Source: Enoplosus armatus (Eukaryota > Chordata > Actinopteri > Centrarchiformes > Enoplosidae). Taken from it: a DNA stretch of 64,000 nt. Where the stretch lies: positions 13,741,298-13,805,297 of the forward strand of contig NC_092194.1 in the NCBI RefSeq assembly GCF_043641665.1, read 5' to 3'. Positions 10,922 through 23,140 of this stretch are shown in pieces. The notes beneath the pieces are model-generated. The model made no database searches. It saw only the letters and a program-made list of their open reading frames with translations, and was not told the origin of the DNA. A program made the translations under genes and the position numbers. How positions within the stretch are numbered: the stretch's first letter is position 1; the number at the start of each line of letters is the position of its first letter.

Positions 10922-11242
10922 TCTAGATGATAATGATTTTCATTATTGATGGATCTGTACATTATTTTCTCAATTAATCGGTTGGTCTATAAAAGGTCCT
11001 TGGTGACATCGTCAAATTTCTTGTTTTGTCTGATCAGCAGTCAACAATACAACAATGTAAAACAGCGAACACAGCAGCAAATCCTCACATTGGAGAAACT
11101 GCAACCAAAGCCTGTTTGGCATTTTGCTAAGTCAATTAATCATTTACATTTTTACTTAAGTAATTATTTATCAGAATAGTTGCTGATTCATTTTCTGTCG
11201 ATTTTAATAGTTGTTTTTGTCGACTAATCATTGCAGCATAGC
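10922..11242 (+). repeat. hAT-like non-autonomous repeat, copy 1
   Basis: The copy contains the family landmarks in order: GATAATGATTTTCATTATTGATGG, CTCAATTAATCGGTTGGTCTATAAAA, TTGTTTTGTCTGATCAGCAG, GCAGCAAATCCTCACATT, GTTTGGCATTTTGCT and finally CGACTAATCATTGCAGC. I recognise this pattern from percomorph genomes. The CTGCAAC/GTTGCAG termini suggest a hAT-type MITE; the class assignment is inference. The overlapping 77-residue open frame (10946-11179) is repeat sequence, not a gene. Confidence 0.75.
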
Positions 11243-13670
11243 TCCACCCAACTTCGCCCTGAGCGTCGGTCTAATCAGCCACAATAATTGAAAACGCCGG
11301 TGAGTGTCTGCAGGGCTTTTTGAAATAAAGGACAGTTGAGAAGTTGTTGTCTGACCTATTGACTGATGTTTAAGTACAAATATTGCACTGTGGACTCTGA
11401 TGTGTGAGCTTGGACGGGTTTAGTTTAGTTTACTTTATCACTTAACTTACCTTCATTCACCAAAGCTTGCTGCTGACCATGCAACACCGTTTATGATTGA
11501 CACAAAGCAAACGTGATGTCAGTTACACACAACAATAAACATTTAATCACCAGTAGGAGGGATTGTATTCGACTTCTCTCGTCTTCTGCAGTAGGAGTTG
11601 TTTTGATTTCAGTTATTATGGTGGAGAATTTGGTTGCCAAAAAAATATGCAAATGTGCAACTTGGGTGGCAGTAGTTTGGCTTCACTGTTAAGGTAGCTT
11701 TTTTGTATGGGCAAGTATTTGTTTATTAAAAGACTTTGATTCTCATGAGGCCTGAATTTCGTTTTGTTTACCCCTGGGGCATCAAGAAGCTCAAAAGCTG
11801 ACATACGTTAATAGATCTGCGATTTAGTACTCAGCAATTGTTTTTGTGTAATTTCTAAGCTTTTAAAATGAGACTGGCAATGTTTTTTTTTTAAAACTTT
11901 AGTGTGTGAAATCACGTGCCTCTGCAAACCTTTCTGTCTCATAATGTTTATGTTCAGTTTATGTTTAGTTAACATTCATGTTAAAATAGATTTTATTCAT
12001 CCCTCTGCATTAGACTTAATCTAATTACTGGGCAGGCACAGTGTAGCACCCAGGGATCAACTATTGCTCTGAAACCAGTTCTGTGGTTTTGAACAATAGC
12101 AGCTCACCCAAAGATTGTTTATGAGGTTAAAGAAGCATCTCTCTGTAACACCACTTCACAAGCGCGAGTGGACTGACACTCAAATGTTTGAGTGATACGT
12201 CTTATTTCTAGCAGATCTCTTCATTATATTACCAGTTTCAGGAGTCATGTTATCATATCAATAATTTAAGATGACCAGTTTTATAGTTTTGAAGCAGGGC
12301 CTTCAGTAATTTTGATCAAGCAGCCCGTGCAAATAACGTGCCAAATTTAGAAGGCTTCACAAGTTATTTCCTTGTGTCAGATAAATGTTTAATCAACATT
12401 TAAGTAAATATTAGATCGGATGTATTGGAGATACGCAAAATTAAAGGACTCGGATCAGGATCAGGGCCAAAAAACCTTGATCAAGATGTCCCTACTTATG
12501 ATACCTGGAAGTAGTAAGACTTGCTGTTGTGTCTTAAAGATATTTCGACGATCATCCGGCTTCATTAGTTCATAAAGACCACAATAAACACAGGTGGTTC
12601 TTGAAATTCTGTTTGACAACAAAAAACAAACACACTCAAGAAACTTCTGTAGTTTCTGAACTTATCAGAACATTTTGGTGGTTCCTGTAACTTTTGGATG
12701 TGTTTGTGAGCACAATACCATCATGGCAGTGATTCAAAATGTCCACTAGAGAGCGCCATTGATACTGGATTGAATTGCACTGTTGTTGAGTCTTATCCTC
12801 TCCATATGACAGTTGTGGTAACTCAGCACTGTTTTACAGTATTTTCAGATCTTTTATTGTTCTGTGATTAAACTATTTTGTTTGTTGATATAGAGCTGAT
12901 ATGTTTTACTTATTGGGTGATCAAATAAGAAAGGTAGAGACTCAATAACTCACATTGCATTATAACTATATATATATATTACGTGTATGAGCTATGAATT
13001 AAAATGAGGTTTTATAGAAGTGTAAAACGTACTCGCACCACCTGTTGTTTTATTACTTAAACCAACTTCTATTATGTGGGAGGAAATGCTGATCAAATGG
13101 GTGTATATCTCTGTAACCACACAGATAAAGATGATGTTGTTTAAATGAATATATAACATAAATATAGGAGATATGTGACATGTGGGGTGAAAGGAGGGGA
13201 ACTCTATTAGTCTAAACAATGAGGCTGGAGTAATTTAGGAGGTCGGTTAATGCTGAAACCTTGGAACAACTTAAACATGTATTTTCTTGAAAGGGATACA
13301 ACACAATATTAGTTGATTATACTGTGTGTCAGATTAAGCTTATGAGATTGTAGCAAGAGAGTGATGGAAACAGTCATGTTTCTATGTTACCAGTTTTATC
13401 ATTAATTATTTCATCTCCCTGGTGAAAATAATCAAGGTGATTTCCAAGTTACCGATATGTTATTCTGTAGTTAAGTTCCCAAACACAGATACAATGTAGG
13501 CCACGATCATATGAACCATATATTCAAGCATTTTACATTCTCACTGCTGTAAGTGTGCCACAGCGTCTACACAGGGACAAAACCCTGAGCTCCCAAAGAG
13601 CAGAGCTCTGTGCGACGGCTGCTCCGCTTGCTCTCTGAACTCGGGTGCTTCACCTTCAACTACAGTCTAA
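11243..13670. other. AT-rich non-coding DNA
   Basis: Apart from the small repeat at 12410-12498 and a short TA run at 12964-12979, I see nothing I can name. The sequence TCCACTAGAGAGC at 12740 also occurs at 10382 and may mark shared repeat debris. Confidence 0.5.
12410..12498 (+). repeat. Fragment of a teleost interspersed repeat
   Basis: GATCGGATGTATTGGAGATACGC, then GGACTCGGATCAGGATCAGGGCC and CCTTGATCAAGATGTCCCTA, match a dispersed teleost repeat I recognise by its 'ACTCGGATCAGGATCGGGGCC' core. Only the terminal part is present. Confidence 0.5.
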
Positions 13671-13728
13671 GAGGAGACGGAGGGAGGGAGAGGGAGGGAG
13701 GGGAGAAAGGGGAGAAAGGGGAGGGGGG
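13671..13728 (+). repeat. Purine/G-rich tract with G4 potential
   Basis: Almost pure A/G with repeated GGGAGGGAG and GGGGAGAAAGG units, so it can form a quadruplex or triplex. It lies just upstream of a TATA-like TTATAAG (about 13739-13745). A 10-codon ATG frame begins at 13805 and ends in a stop. A promoter here is possible but unsupported. Confidence 0.6.
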
Positions 13729-15224
13729 ACGTGCCACATTATAAGAGGAAATTCATCCTGTGATAAACACATAGCTACACATCCCACTGGACCCACTGTC
13801 TGAGATGGCAGCCAGTGCTAAATGTGAGCTTGTCTGAGCTGCACCACTACAAGGGGAGAAACCGCATGGAATTCATGTTTTGTCCCTAGGTTGTTCGTTT
13901 GAGAGCTTTAGAGGATTTTAATGTGCCTCTCTGTAACTCACACTTTCCATTCAAGGGGCTCTCCAGACGCAGTGCAGCTCTTCACAGAAGACATGCATAA
14001 TCATGGAAGAGGGGAGGGGATGAAACAAAGAAGAGATGTGTAAAGCATCATATACATATGGCACTTTATATTGTACCCCTTTCAGGTATTCTTATGGGTG
14101 TTTTTGGTTTTAGGTTTGATTTTTTGCGTTGTTACACACAAAGGAAACAGCCGCAGCTCAGAACTTCAAAGGGGCCCCGGCAATCCCACATAGACAGACC
14201 ACATTTCTGTGGAGCATGCTGTGCTGTGCTGCACTGTGCTACAGACAGACAGGAGCTCTTATGAAGAAGAGGAGACCATGGCTTCTCATTAAAAAACACT
14301 ACTGTTTCCTCCATAGATTACACTGCTACGGGAAAACTACACAGGGAAGACACCCTTTGCCACGTCTACGGCTGAAAGAAGCAGTGTTACATGATTGGAA
14401 CTGTCAAATAAAGCATACAGTTGGAGAAGTCTCAAAACAAGTGTTCACAAAAAAATGACAAAACATTTTTAATCGAAATGATTGACAGGTTGTTTACAGA
14501 GAAGTCTCACTTTTCTTGATGTTTAGAGATGTCTAGCCTTTTTGTGAGGGCTGCTTACTTTCAGCTTGTTGTTGTGGCTTACACCTGGTCAAGACCTTGT
14601 TACAGATCCTTATGGTTAAAAAGTCAGAAAAGCCCACAGTCTTGTATATACTAGGTACTGCATACACACATAGCTGGCACCCCACGGCTGCATAACAAAA
14701 AATGTGTTTTGAGGGAGTTGTGTTTGGGAACCTATTATGATTCTGGGGCCCCTTTCTGTGGATGCTGATGTGCACCTAAATTTGAAAAATTAAAGACATT
14801 TTCTACTCATGTATTTGGCTACTAATGTATTTACTGAAGATCATAGCAAGGCTCTGTACTTCTTGTTTTAAGTCCCATACCTCTACTTTAGACCAGTCTA
14901 GCCTTGAAGCTGCAGTTTCATTGTTGCAAGTTTTGTCACATAAATGTAACCCAGGGAATAATTTAGTATGTAGATAGTCAAGCAGCAAAAAAGAGGGAGT
15001 GTGCGTGAAGGATCTTACATGTACATAAGCTCTTTAAGTCACATTCTACTTATTTTACACAAAACTGTCTTTGGTGTATCACTTGAGGGGGAACATCAGA
15101 CCTAGGATGGCCAGGGTGTATATTGTACCTCCAGCTTTGGAAAGTGCAGAGACATTTATTGGTGAAGCCAGGGGTGGTGCACTTTCATTTCCTGGTTTTA
15201 ATGGAGAGAGTCTCTCAGCCCTCC
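13729..15224. other. Non-coding DNA
   Basis: No recognised gene or repeat. Open frames at 14058-14458 and 14533-14988 show no domain features, and frames overlap on both strands. Confidence 0.5.
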
Positions 15225-15240
15225 CCCTAACCCTAACCCA
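15225..15240 (+). repeat. Short interstitial telomere-like repeat
   Basis: CCCTAACCCTAACCCA, two and a half units of the vertebrate telomere C-strand repeat. It sits in the pyrimidine-rich stretch before the acceptor at 15274. Similar short runs occur at 20981-21009 and 37811-37830. Confidence 0.6.
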
Positions 15241-15274
15241 AAATTAGACTTTATTTCATGTTTTTTTTCTGCAG

Positions 15275-15376
15275 CTTCTGAGGACAGTGCACACAGAAAA
15301 GGGACTGAAATCTGAAATATTTTTCACATATTCCCTCTTATTTGGAGTTGTTGTGGTTATGGTTCAAAGATGTTAA
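15275..15376 (+). CDS. Candidate terminal exon encoding a short hydrophobic helix
   Basis: A strong acceptor (TTTTTTTTCTGCAG, ending 15274) opens a phase-0 frame of 33 codons to TAA 15374-15376. It begins LLRTVHTEKGLKSE and continues IFFTYSLLFGVVVVMV, a plausible single membrane-spanning helix, ending QRC. Joined to 7985-8017 it would give a 44-residue protein with a basic N-terminus and one C-terminal transmembrane segment, the shape of several small mitochondrial inner-membrane proteins. I cannot match it to a named one. A possible AATAAA lies far downstream near 16378. The join spans a 7.26-kb intron and is inference. Confidence 0.2.
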   Translation, partial: LLRTVHTEKGLKSEIFFTYSLLFGVVVVMVQRC

Positions 15377-16554
15377 GTGGTAGTTTCAGATATTTTTTTC
15401 TTCGTCACTTTTCCTCTGTCAGTGAGGATCAGACATTGTCATTTGATGGGGCTTAAAACATGTGATAAAGATGACTGTGTCTTACATTCATTCTTTGTTG
15501 AAAGGGACAGATATCAGACATTGCCCTAATCCCTTTGGTCATAGTGCGGGTTCTCTGTATGTGAGCAGGTTACTAATCACAGCTTTCCCTTCTGCTCGGA
15601 TAAATTAGCGGGCAAAGGGTTGTCTCCTGCGACTCAGGGATGAGTCGCGTGCATAAATGAAATACTGTACCATACCGTGACATTATCTAGGGCAGCTCTA
15701 CTCTGCAGCCAATGTCCTCTTACAGTTACTGTGGCGCCTGCGACTCGCTGTCACACATTGACCTGAATTGGAGGACTGCGTGTGACGGTGAGGTTGGCAC
15801 TCAGGCACACACACTGGCATAAACTCACTGTCGCAATTAAGGCAGATCACACTTGAAAGACACATACACACCTGAGAGCCCACATGCACAATACCATAAC
15901 TGGTGTGTCACTGGCCTTTTTGTATAGAAGACATCAGAAGTTAATATTTTGTTTATTATATATTTTTTTCTTTTCAAGCTTGGGTTAAGTGCAGTTTCTC
16001 TGATAATCTGTAAGCAGTGCAATTTAGTACAGCGTCAAAGAATCACAGAAGTGGAACAAGTGTAAACATGGTAATTGACCACCATACCGAAGATGCATTA
16101 CCCAGAGTAGCCTCTGGATGGCAGTGTCAGGCTGTGCTACCCGTTGTCAGCCTTGGCTCTCTCATTAGTGAGGTCTAGCAGGCCCCCTCCGACATGTCTC
16201 ATAAATGTCAACACCAATACAGCAGGGGACAGTGGGCCTGGATGTAACAAACACAGACGCCATGAAAGTCCACTCTGTCTGTCAAATCAATCACAGAGGC
16301 AAGCCACAAGCTGCATGTTCACACCTCACATGGAAACTACCTGCAAGTTGGCATTTGGTTAGTTTAAAGACACAAAGAATAAATCCCTGTGGGGTTGTTA
16401 GGAATTATTTTGATCTTGACTGTAAAATGGAATTTGTAGCATACAATGCACAGGCTTTGGCATTGGTCTTTGTAAATTCCTTTATATGTTTGTATGTGTA
16501 TTCCTGTAGTGTGTCTCTGGAAGTTATTGTCACCTCGCTGTGGTCAGTAAGTCC

Positions 16555-16640
16555 CCTTCACTATACCCTCTATCTCACCCTCTCCCCTCTCCCCTTGTCT
16601 TTCTCCTTTCCATTCTCTTCCCCCTTCTCTTTCCCATTAT
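16555..16640 (+). repeat. Pyrimidine-rich low-complexity tract
   Basis: Mostly C/T (CTCTCCCCTCTCCCC, CTTTCTCCTTTCC). The Ser/Pro/Phe-rich open frames across it are artefacts. Confidence 0.6.
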
Positions 16641-16659
16641 CAAGCCATGTGCTGCCTGC

Positions 16660-16870
16660 ACTCTTTTCCATTCTCTTCCAATCGGGCCACAGGAGCAGGT
16701 GGATTGGAGATAACTTGCGCTGTGCTTTGTTTTCGCCCTGACACTGTCATTAATCATTGCCCAAGCCACACTTCAACATATAATAATAAGGACTGGCTGC
16801 TGTGTGGGGGCTGCCGCCCAATTGCCTTTCATTGCGCGGATGCCAAATTGGAGGTGAACGGCCATAGCCA
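16660..16870. promoter_or_regulatory. Candidate conserved non-coding element
   Basis: A balanced, non-repetitive stretch with a homeodomain-type CATTAATCATTG (about 16748) and inverted CAATTG/CATTG pairs near 16820. Three reading frames look random. The texture resembles vertebrate CNEs; conservation cannot be tested here. Confidence 0.3.
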
Positions 16871-17282
16871 GACACTACTCCCCTGTCCCCAGACTGTCTC
16901 ATCATTTAGGTATTTATCCATCTCAGCCTTGTCTGTGGAGCTTCTCCCTGCCCTCCCAAGAGGCCCAAGATTGTTAGGGGGAGGATCAGATTTGTTGCTC
17001 AGGCTTTTTGGCTTTGATTCTGTGCCTATAAGTTAGGGATTAGAAGCAAATTTCCCACAGGGCAGTGCTGGATTTGCTGGTGTTTAACTGTTTAACCTGT
17101 CTTAGTCTTGTGTGGCAAAGGGGTGTGGGCGGTGGTGGGAGGGAGAGGAAGCAGGGTTTTTGGAGAGAGACTGGTCAACAGGCCCAGAGAGACCCAGGTG
17201 GACTAAGCCAGAGCCAGGCCAGCGTTGATAAGAGAGGGTTCCTTATCCACCACATCTCCAGTGGAGATGTTAGAGTACCAAA

Positions 17283-17333
17283 GTGTGTGTGTGTGTGTGT
17301 GAGTGAGGGAGAGAAAAGAGGGTGTGTGTGTGT
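17283..17333 (+). repeat. Interrupted (GT)n microsatellite
   Basis: Nineteen bases of GT, a GA-rich interruption, then a further 12 bases of TG. Confidence 0.9.
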
Positions 17334-18569
17334 TTATGAGTGGGTTCCCCTGGGTACCTCAGACTAATAAATCAGAATCATATTGGTCCTCCTTCGGTTA
17401 CAACCCTCATGTCTTGCCTATAATACACAACACGTGAGAATAAGTAGCTACAGTGTATTCTGCGAATAGGCCGGTGAGTTGCCAGTTATATGAGGGCCCC
17501 AGACATATTTATAGATATCTTTGGATCAAGTTTGACCTTAAACTGAGCATAAACATAGAATATTCTTCATGTAAAATGTATTTTACAGATTGAGTTGTTG
17601 TATTGTATGTTGATATATGTGTACACATGCTAGATAACATTTAATGTAAAATGTTAAGCTCAGGCTATATATAAATCAAGACAGCAAGTGGTTGCAAATA
17701 CTCAAAAATCATAAAATTCATGTTATTTTTGCCTCAGATAATTGAAAGTGGAATTTGAAAAACCAAGAATGTCAGTAAATGAATACCCTGTAGATACAAC
17801 ATGCTGCAGAGACAATGTGAGGGTTCTTCACCAGTTAAAAGGTCCATGTTCACAAGCGCCTTAAGAACTGAGGCAGGTTGGTGCTTGGTTTGGGTCTGGG
17901 TTTAGGGTTTTGGCTGTAGCCACCCTTTGTGGGCTGTACTCCGGAACAGACAGGGGTGCAGACCAGCAGGAGGATCCCTGTCCTGTCAAACATAATCCAG
18001 GCGGATTACGGTGATCTGAGGGGAACTTTGGAGCCTTGAGCGTGAAGGTGTGCTCTTTGGGCCCTGCCATCTTTACTTCTACAAACAAGGACTAAATCCT
18101 GAGGTGTACACATCTGGACGGCAGTAGAGAGAATGGTCTTGGCTTTGATCTCAACCATCATCATCGCTGCTCACCTCCTTTGCACAGTGCACAGGTGTAT
18201 TAGCAAGTGATGTTAGACAGGCGAATGTCAACAAAGACTGGAAGATTGGCCGGACATTGTTGCTGCACCCATTAGCTCTGATCTTAATGGGTTTGTGTGT
18301 TTGGGATCAAGTTAAGACCTGCAGAAAGGTGAACTCACATTACTGCTACAAACATAACTCAATCCATAAGGTATTAAAACGTCTTCCACACCATCACTTC
18401 AGCAGTTTGACATATATCAGCTCACTGTTCTATTCTTGCAAATGGTCTCATTTTGCACTTTGAATCTCCGTCTATACATATCTTGTGAACTTTTATATCA
18501 TTATGACATGTAGACAGTAAAGAGCTCCATGTCTCCTTTGGTGCTGTAGAAATATACTGCAAAACCGTA
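17334..18569. other. Non-coding DNA
   Basis: AT-rich to 17830, then mixed composition. The minus-strand frame 17861-18088 has no recognisable domain. No repeats identified. Confidence 0.5.
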
Positions 18570-18960
18570 TTGATCTTTAATTAAAGAAGCTCTTAACCTT
18601 GGCTGGGCAGAGGACCCCCAGGCCAGTGAGTTAATTAATGTACTAATAGTCATAATATTTGTGCTGTGCACGGGAGGTACATAAAAGATTATCTATTGTG
18701 TGAGCAGTTTATCAGCCCAATGATGCTAGAGCCCCGTGCTGTGCGTATATCAATATTATGGGCAAAAATCTGCAATACAGACAGAAGAAGAGGGAGAGTC
18801 GGTCTTTTAATATCTCCCTCGGTTCATCAGCAGTTTAGCAAGGCCCCGTTTTACCTCCCGGGATTCTCCTCTGATCGTAACCAGGCGGCATCGATGGGCC
18901 TTAACAGGCACTAATGCTTCGCTACCTTGACAACGCACAGCAGCTATAAGCCCACTAAAA
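18570..18960. promoter_or_regulatory. Candidate conserved non-coding element
   Basis: Contains a 12-bp palindrome CTTTAATTAAAG (18575-18586) and TTAATTAATG (18631-18640), both homeodomain-type cores, in otherwise complex sequence of even composition. An 82-residue frame (18666-18914) crosses it without protein character. Probably an enhancer-like block if conserved. Confidence 0.35.
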
Positions 18961-19247
18961 GATCCACTTCTTCTCCAGATGAGTCAGGGGTCCCACTCCA
19001 CCGTTTACCCCACACTCCCAAGGAGGGCGTCTCATCCCTGGATCAAAACCTCATACTACTGACCTTTCAGATGCTCCCACCAACCACCAGACCCCCTCAT
19101 AAACAGGTCCCACTGAGGGAGGGAAGGAGAGGGGGAGAATGTGTGCGTGGGGGCCCAGACACACTGTGATATCACCCTTTATAGCTTTATTGATTTCCTC
19201 TCAGGATGCAACTATTAACATTGAGCTGCTATGTGGCTGCTGCTGTG

Positions 19248-19266
19248 TTGTTCTCTGCAGGTAAGA
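19248..19266 (+). other. Candidate recursive splice site (acceptor joined to donor)
   Basis: TTGTTCTCTGCAG is followed at once by GTAAGA, so a 3' splice site ending at 19260 and a 5' splice site starting at 19261 are juxtaposed. This is the arrangement used for stepwise removal of very long introns. The polypyrimidine tract is moderate, interrupted by G. Chance cannot be excluded. Confidence 0.25.
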
Positions 19267-19329
19267 ACACTGGCTCACACCCCCGGCCTTGTGGATTGTA
19301 TATGGGGGGGTGGAGTGGGTGGGTGGGGG

Positions 19330-19480
19330 AAGCACAGGGGAGGCACATGCTTTTATAATTAAGGTCAGCTGGGATGCATTACAGCATTTGGAGGTGTTAA
19401 AACGGGCCCTCCTCAGAGAGTATGTTGGCATTGCCCACGCTCGTAAATTAGCTACGCTCCCCGCTGATGTTAGGAACAGG
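19330..19480. promoter_or_regulatory. Candidate conserved non-coding element
   Basis: Unrepetitive stretch with TTTTATAATTAAGGTCA, GCATTACAGCATTTGG and CGTAAATTAGC motifs, flanked on both sides by G-rich simple sequence. Regulatory role inferred from texture only. Confidence 0.28.
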
Positions 19481-19573
19481 ATATGGGGGGGTGGAGGGAA
19501 AAGGGGGGAATTCGGTAGATGACTGGGTGTAGACATGAGGCTGGATTTGATTGTACTGTATTTTTATTCAATG

Positions 19574-19591
19574 CCCCCCCCCCCCCCCCCC
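19574..19591 (+). repeat. C18 homopolymer
   Basis: Eighteen consecutive C. The length is likely to vary between individuals and sequencing reads. Confidence 0.95.
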
Positions 19592-20619
19592 ATCATTGAT
19601 TTTATGTGTGTATAAAAAGGAACCATAAGGAACATGTTGCAATTAAGTGGTGAAGTCCAGTGAGGTCTTGGTTGCTGTATCCAACCTATAAATCAATTAA
19701 TTATGCATATGGATGCCTTGTGGTTTACTCAGAAAATACTGAACCAATACTACTTCTACCAAACATACAGTATATATCTATAGCCCACATGTTCAAACAA
19801 CAGGAAAGATATTAAAGTATAAATATGATGAAGATGAAATTAGACGGCAGCGATTCTGTCAATTGGACAGATGCAACGAGACAAACAAAATTAACATCTG
19901 TTAAGTATATTAAGTTTTTTCTTAAACAGTAGTACAGTCATATATTACTGTAGCATGATCATTCCACTTCCAAAATATTTTGAATTAAATATGAATTAAC
20001 TCCTTACCTATAATAATTCATACGTTAATATTATCAGCGCAAAATATATGAGCTGTACTTTAAACCCCAGATAAGTTAATTAATAGGCAGAAAAGGTTAA
20101 AAAATGGGCAGGTAAATCAACAGATGCTCCAACAGAGGTGTGTTCAAACTCTCTTTGGACCAACACTGGCTCCAATGAGGCGGCAAAACAAAGCAGGGCC
20201 CTTCAGATTCACAATGGGGACACTGTCAGCAAGGACAGGGGAGGGGAGAGGGGAACAAACAGAACACAAGAGTTTCACAAACAACCTGTCATAAGGCATT
20301 CAGCAGGACAGGTCTGACTAGGACACCCAGCTCACACCCTGCGCCGGGGGTGAGCCAGAGGTCATCTCTCTGATGCATAGTGGGAGAAGTATGACAAGCA
20401 GAAGGAGTGGGTGAGAGAGCAACGAGGAGGAAATATCAGGGCTTGGTTACATGGCATCTTAATATTGCTGACTTCTGACATGTGACATCTATTGTCGAAG
20501 GTCGGGTTTATGTAAGGTGTTATTATGTCAGAGAGATGGTACAAAACGTCTTCTGATTAAACAGTGTTTACCTTAAAGACACAGGGTCTATAAGTATAGA
20601 TGCTTTTGGTTTCTAATAA

Positions 20620-20700
20620 GGAATAAGGTTTAGAAGCTTTATTAATGGTTAATAAATAAATCACTAATGCTTAATAAATGAATAATAAGACATTATTTAG
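20620..20700. repeat. AT-rich repeat with TTAATAAAT units
   Basis: Repeated TTAATAAATAAAT-like words, with similar material at 21190-21240 (GCTTATTACTGATCTATAAAGCATTAATAG). Together they resemble a teleost 'TTATTAATGGTTTATAAA' repeat, interrupted by the hAT-like copy at 20802-21150. Weakly supported. Confidence 0.35.
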
Positions 20701-20801
20701 GACAACTTTTGTTTAGCTGTGAAAAATCCATTCAATTGGTGTATATCCTGTGCTAACATAATTTGCTCTTTCTTTTTATTTAATGTATTAGGAAGACCCT
20801 G

Positions 20802-21150
20802 TCAGCGCTGCAACTAATTATTATTTTCATTATCGTTTAGTCTATTTAATCTATTTCCTCAATTAAGAAATGAATCATTTAGTCAAAGAAAATACAGAGA
20901 CATCCATTGCAAGCCTCCAGAGCCCAAGTTAACCTCTCCAAATGTCTTTGTTTTGTCCGATTAACAGTCCAAAACCCAGTTAACCCTAACAGTTCCTAAC
21001 CCTAACCCAAGTTAAGAGGAAATTCACTATCATAGAACACAAAGAAGTCAGCAAATATTGATATTTGAGAAGCTGGAACCAGATAATTAATGACATTTTT
21101 GTTTAAAAGTGACAAATGATTAATTGATTACCAAAATTGTTGCCAATTCT
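20802..21150 (+). repeat. hAT-like non-autonomous repeat, copy 2
   Basis: Begins CAGCGCTGCAACTAATTATT and passes through TTTTGTCCGATTAACAGTCC, CACTATCATAGAACACAAAG and GAGAAGCTGGAACCAG, to GATTAATTGATTACCAAAAT and GTTGCCAATTCT. Telomere-like CCCTAAC units (20981-21009) sit inside it where other copies lack them. Confidence 0.75.
20981..21009 (+). repeat. Degenerate telomere-like CCCTAA units
   Basis: TAACCCTAAC followed by a short gap and CCTAACCCTAACCC. It lies within the hAT-like copy 2. Confidence 0.5.
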
Positions 21151-21290
21151 AGACCCTTCCATTAGACAGTCACCATCTGGACCAAAATGCATTTATCAAT
21201 GGCTTATTACTGATCTATAAAGCATTAATAGATGATATATTCATGACTGATGAAGCGTACGTTATTGAAAGTTACCATTTAAGACGATGC

Positions 21291-22999
21291 AGAATTTGAA
21301 ATACTGCTAATCTTGTTGCAACCTAAGGTAGCCCGTAGCAATGCTACTGACTCAATAGTAAAAATAGTGTACTAATGATAAATCACTGACACAATGTCAC
21401 AGCCGTTATTGTCATTTTGATTTTGTGGTATTGATTTCAGCTATTAGTTGATAATTCTGGCCCACTTTGACAGCTTGTAGATACCAGTCGTCACTCTGGC
21501 CCTCCTGAGACGAAGCTGAGTGCCAAAGACCTGACAGAAACAGAGTAATCAGAGCCTGTGCCACTGACCATTGTTTATGTGTGCTAACCAGAACTGACCT
21601 TGTCTCTGACTGTGCTCTCTTTTTAATCATCTGACATCTCTTTGTGGACAAAACACTATAAACACAATATATTAACATTGAAAAATATATCACAATCATA
21701 CTAAACTATTTTAAAAACATGTTTGATTTGAGTTGATAGACATTTCCTTCTGTAAAGGAAGTATTTAAAGGGTAAACCCACACTGCATCACATAGGGCAC
21801 AGTGTCAAGTTTTCTTGAGACATGTAACGTCTTCTTGACGGTTACCATAATTACCACCTTCCCAGGAGTACATACCAATCACCTTGTAATTCAGACTAGG
21901 ACTTTGGTATTTTTGTGATAGCCATGATGTCGCCAAATAGGGTTTGGCTTAAACTTTTGAACCAACAGAGAACAATGAGGCAGCAGCATGATTCAGCAGT
22001 GTTTGTTTTTTTCATATTCTCCTGTTGTCAAATTCATATTTCATAAGAACACAATTAACTGGGTGTTGAATTCTTCCTTAGTTGATTTTAAAATTGAGAC
22101 TTTGCTGAGAAATTATCAAGTGTTAATAGATATTCCTCTAGAGAGTAATGAGTATGAGAATGATTAGACAGTATAATGAGGAACTAAGAGCAGAGTTTCT
22201 CATTATTTTCCCACATCACTGCATTTCTTGTTGCATCCTTGCCACCTTGCCAGGTTCACTGAGCTGTACTTGCACTGCATTTCCGACACAGCATATAAAA
22301 CCAGAATGCGACCCTCTGCTTTAGCAAAATGGAATGAAATCTGTTGTACACCGCTGAACTGTCACACAAAAAATATAGTAATGGGCCTCAACCTGCCACC
22401 ACTGTTCACAGGTGTTTTTTTACAACAGTATTTATTTGACCATTATGTTAAATTGTCCCCATAAAGGCGCACTTGGCAGCACCATCCTCTGAATCTCTTT
22501 GTGAGCCACTTAAGTATACCACTGGGGGTTAGTGTGTTCCATGGACCCAATATGGTCGCTTTAAACTGAATAAATAAAGCCAGTTTAGTTAGGCTGTGCC
22601 CCCTTGTTGGGGAAAGCAGTGTTAAGGAAACAGCTCTCAAATTTTGTGGGTTTTCATGCATGTTGTAAGTGTTGCTATAAAGTTGGGAAGTGTACCCTGA
22701 GGACATGGCTATGTTTAATGTAGTATTTACCTCCTCTTTCTAAAAGTGGATAATATTGATCACATCTGTAAGGGCAAGTTAAGGTTTTGCGTTTAATGCA
22801 GATTGGGTATTGTATTATGAACTTAGTGGCAGCTAATGGGGATCCAAATAAAGAAAACAATAAACTTAGTTGTAGCCACTCTTTGATATGGGCTTTCTGG
22901 TATGCTGACAAGTTAAATTAGCAGCACAGAGCATATGCACTTAGTATATATATCACAAGATATATATCTCCATAAATGTATGTGATAAGTTGCATATCT
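21291..22999. other. AT-rich non-coding DNA
   Basis: No gene, named repeat or array seen. Minus-strand frames at 21412-21699 and 22443-22911 lack domain features and overlap frames in other registers. Confidence 0.5.
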
Positions 23000-23140
23000 G
23001 GAGTTCAAGCCTTTCTCTCCTTTTGTGGTGCTGTTGCGATCTAGAGGACTGTTGACCACAGGCAGGCAGCCATAAAATGAGGGGGCCTGACTCTGTTGAG
23101 ACCACCTCTATTCATGGCCCCCGGAGCCAGTGGATGCTAA

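Noticed and set aside
13739..13837. TATA-like TTATAAG with a 10-codon ATG frame as a second promoter
   Set aside because: The frame ends in a stop with no donor, and the only support is a purine tract upstream.
16205..17036. 178- and 129-codon frames
   Set aside because: They run through a pyrimidine-rich tract and a CNE-like block; composition explains their length.
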